A DNA stretch of 64,000 nt from Chitinophaga filiformis. GTDB lineage: Bacteria; Bacteroidota; Bacteroidia; Chitinophagales; Chitinophagaceae. Where the stretch lies: NCBI RefSeq assembly GCF_900102545.1, contig NZ_FNBN01000002.1:470264-534263 (forward strand), written 5' to 3'. Shown in pieces: positions 63,722 to 64,000 of this stretch. The first letter of the stretch is position 1; each line of letters opens with the position of its first letter. The translations under genes and the position numbers were made by a program. A model generated the notes under the pieces. That model ran no database searches, was not told where the DNA came from, and worked only from the letters and a program-made list of their open reading frames with translations.

Positions 63722-64000
63722 ATGGACTTTGCAACTTACGAACAGTATTTTCAATCCATTTTGAATGGAGAGCACACCGATGCGCCGTATGATAATCCGG
63801 CGTATATGAATTACACAAAACTGAACTGGACCCGCCAGCAACGCTGGTTAAAAACCGGTGAGATGAATGCTGATCTTATCAGTCTTGTGATGCAGGTAAA
63901 ACAGCCACTGCACTGGATACTGATCACAGAACCATGGTGTGGGGATGCTGCGCATATCTTACCTTTCATTCATAAACTCAGCCAGATTAATCCGCTTATT
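63722..64000 (+). CDS. thioredoxin-fold protein, N-terminal part (3' end outside window)
   Basis: ATG 63722 opens a frame that runs off the window after 93 codons. The piece has an N-terminal helical region (ATYEQYFQSILNG), then LKTGEMNADLIS and the strand and active-site-like loop WILITEPWCGDAAHILPF. WCGDA is the motif of a thioredoxin-like group where the second redox Cys is lost, so oxidoreductase activity is uncertain. A GAtcTTTG box lies at 63680-63687, 34 bases upstream. A short stretch before it (63509-63679) holds nothing I could identify. Confidence 0.85.
   Translation, partial: MDFATYEQYFQSILNGEHTDAPYDNPAYMNYTKLNWTRQQRWLKTGEMNADLISLVMQVKQPLHWILITEPWCGDAAHILPFIHKLSQINPLI

Overview
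The window looks like chromosome of a Bacteroidota bacterium, most likely a Chitinophaga-like member of the Chitinophagaceae. The signs are a FecI-type sigma factor and FecR anti-sigma pair feeding a SusC/SusD pair, a type IX secretion sorting tail, many short lipoprotein signals, promoters of the TAnnTTTG type instead of the E. coli kind, weak Shine-Dalgarno sequences, and many AraC, HxlR, VOC and serine-hydrolase paralogues. I saw no rRNA, tRNA, CRISPR array, prophage or transposase. Genus-level placement is inference from gene content.

Layout. 1-2.1 kb: end of an alpha/beta hydrolase and a large unknown protein with weak amidoligase-like motifs. 2.5-11.9 kb: a polysaccharide utilisation locus (sigma factor, FecR, SusC, SusD, GH89 alpha-N-acetylglucosaminidase). 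12-19.2 kb: NmrA-like reductase, AraC regulator, Old Yellow Enzyme, SDR/HxlR divergent pair, serine hydrolase, Crp/Fnr stub and two VOC proteins, all typical of electrophile or redox handling. 19.2-26 kb: secreted proteins (beta-helix lipoprotein, unknown secreted protein, T9SS-sorted HEXXH protein) and a RibD-like reductase, with several repeat structures between them. 26.4-28.7 kb: SDR oxidoreductase with AraC-type direct repeats, followed by its probable AraC regulator. 29.9-35.6 kb: a three-gene RND efflux operon. 35.6-46.9 kb: small regulators, lipoproteins, a DUF2652 protein, a CBM9-like/beta-lactamase fusion, GNAT, SMP-30 and TlpA-like proteins. 47-51 kb: sulfatase and KatG. 51-53.3 kb: ArsR-SRPBCC-DoxX operon with a clear double-operator promoter and a 90-bp tandem repeat at its end. 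53.5-56.3 kb: DUF3500 lipoprotein plus HupE-like membrane protein with a terminator-like hairpin between them. 56.7-64 kb: serine hydrolase, a papain-like/alpha-beta-hydrolase fusion, NmrA-like protein, aldo/keto reductase, AraC regulator and the start of a thioredoxin-fold protein.

How it works together. The first locus reads as a self-contained sensing, uptake and cleavage unit for an alpha-GlcNAc-capped glycan. Much of the rest is small-molecule stress handling: reductases beside transcription factors, an RND pump and KatG. No single large new system is evident. The most unusual items are the protease-hydrolase fusion (58081-60168), the 90-bp in-frame triplication downstream of the DoxX gene (51841-52095), a two-locus composite repeat (27647-27813 and 36062-36175), a 40-nt-arm hairpin beside 11-bp phased repeats (22572-22817), a terminator-like hairpin inside the HupE start region (54922-54960), and several unannotated small or broken genes.
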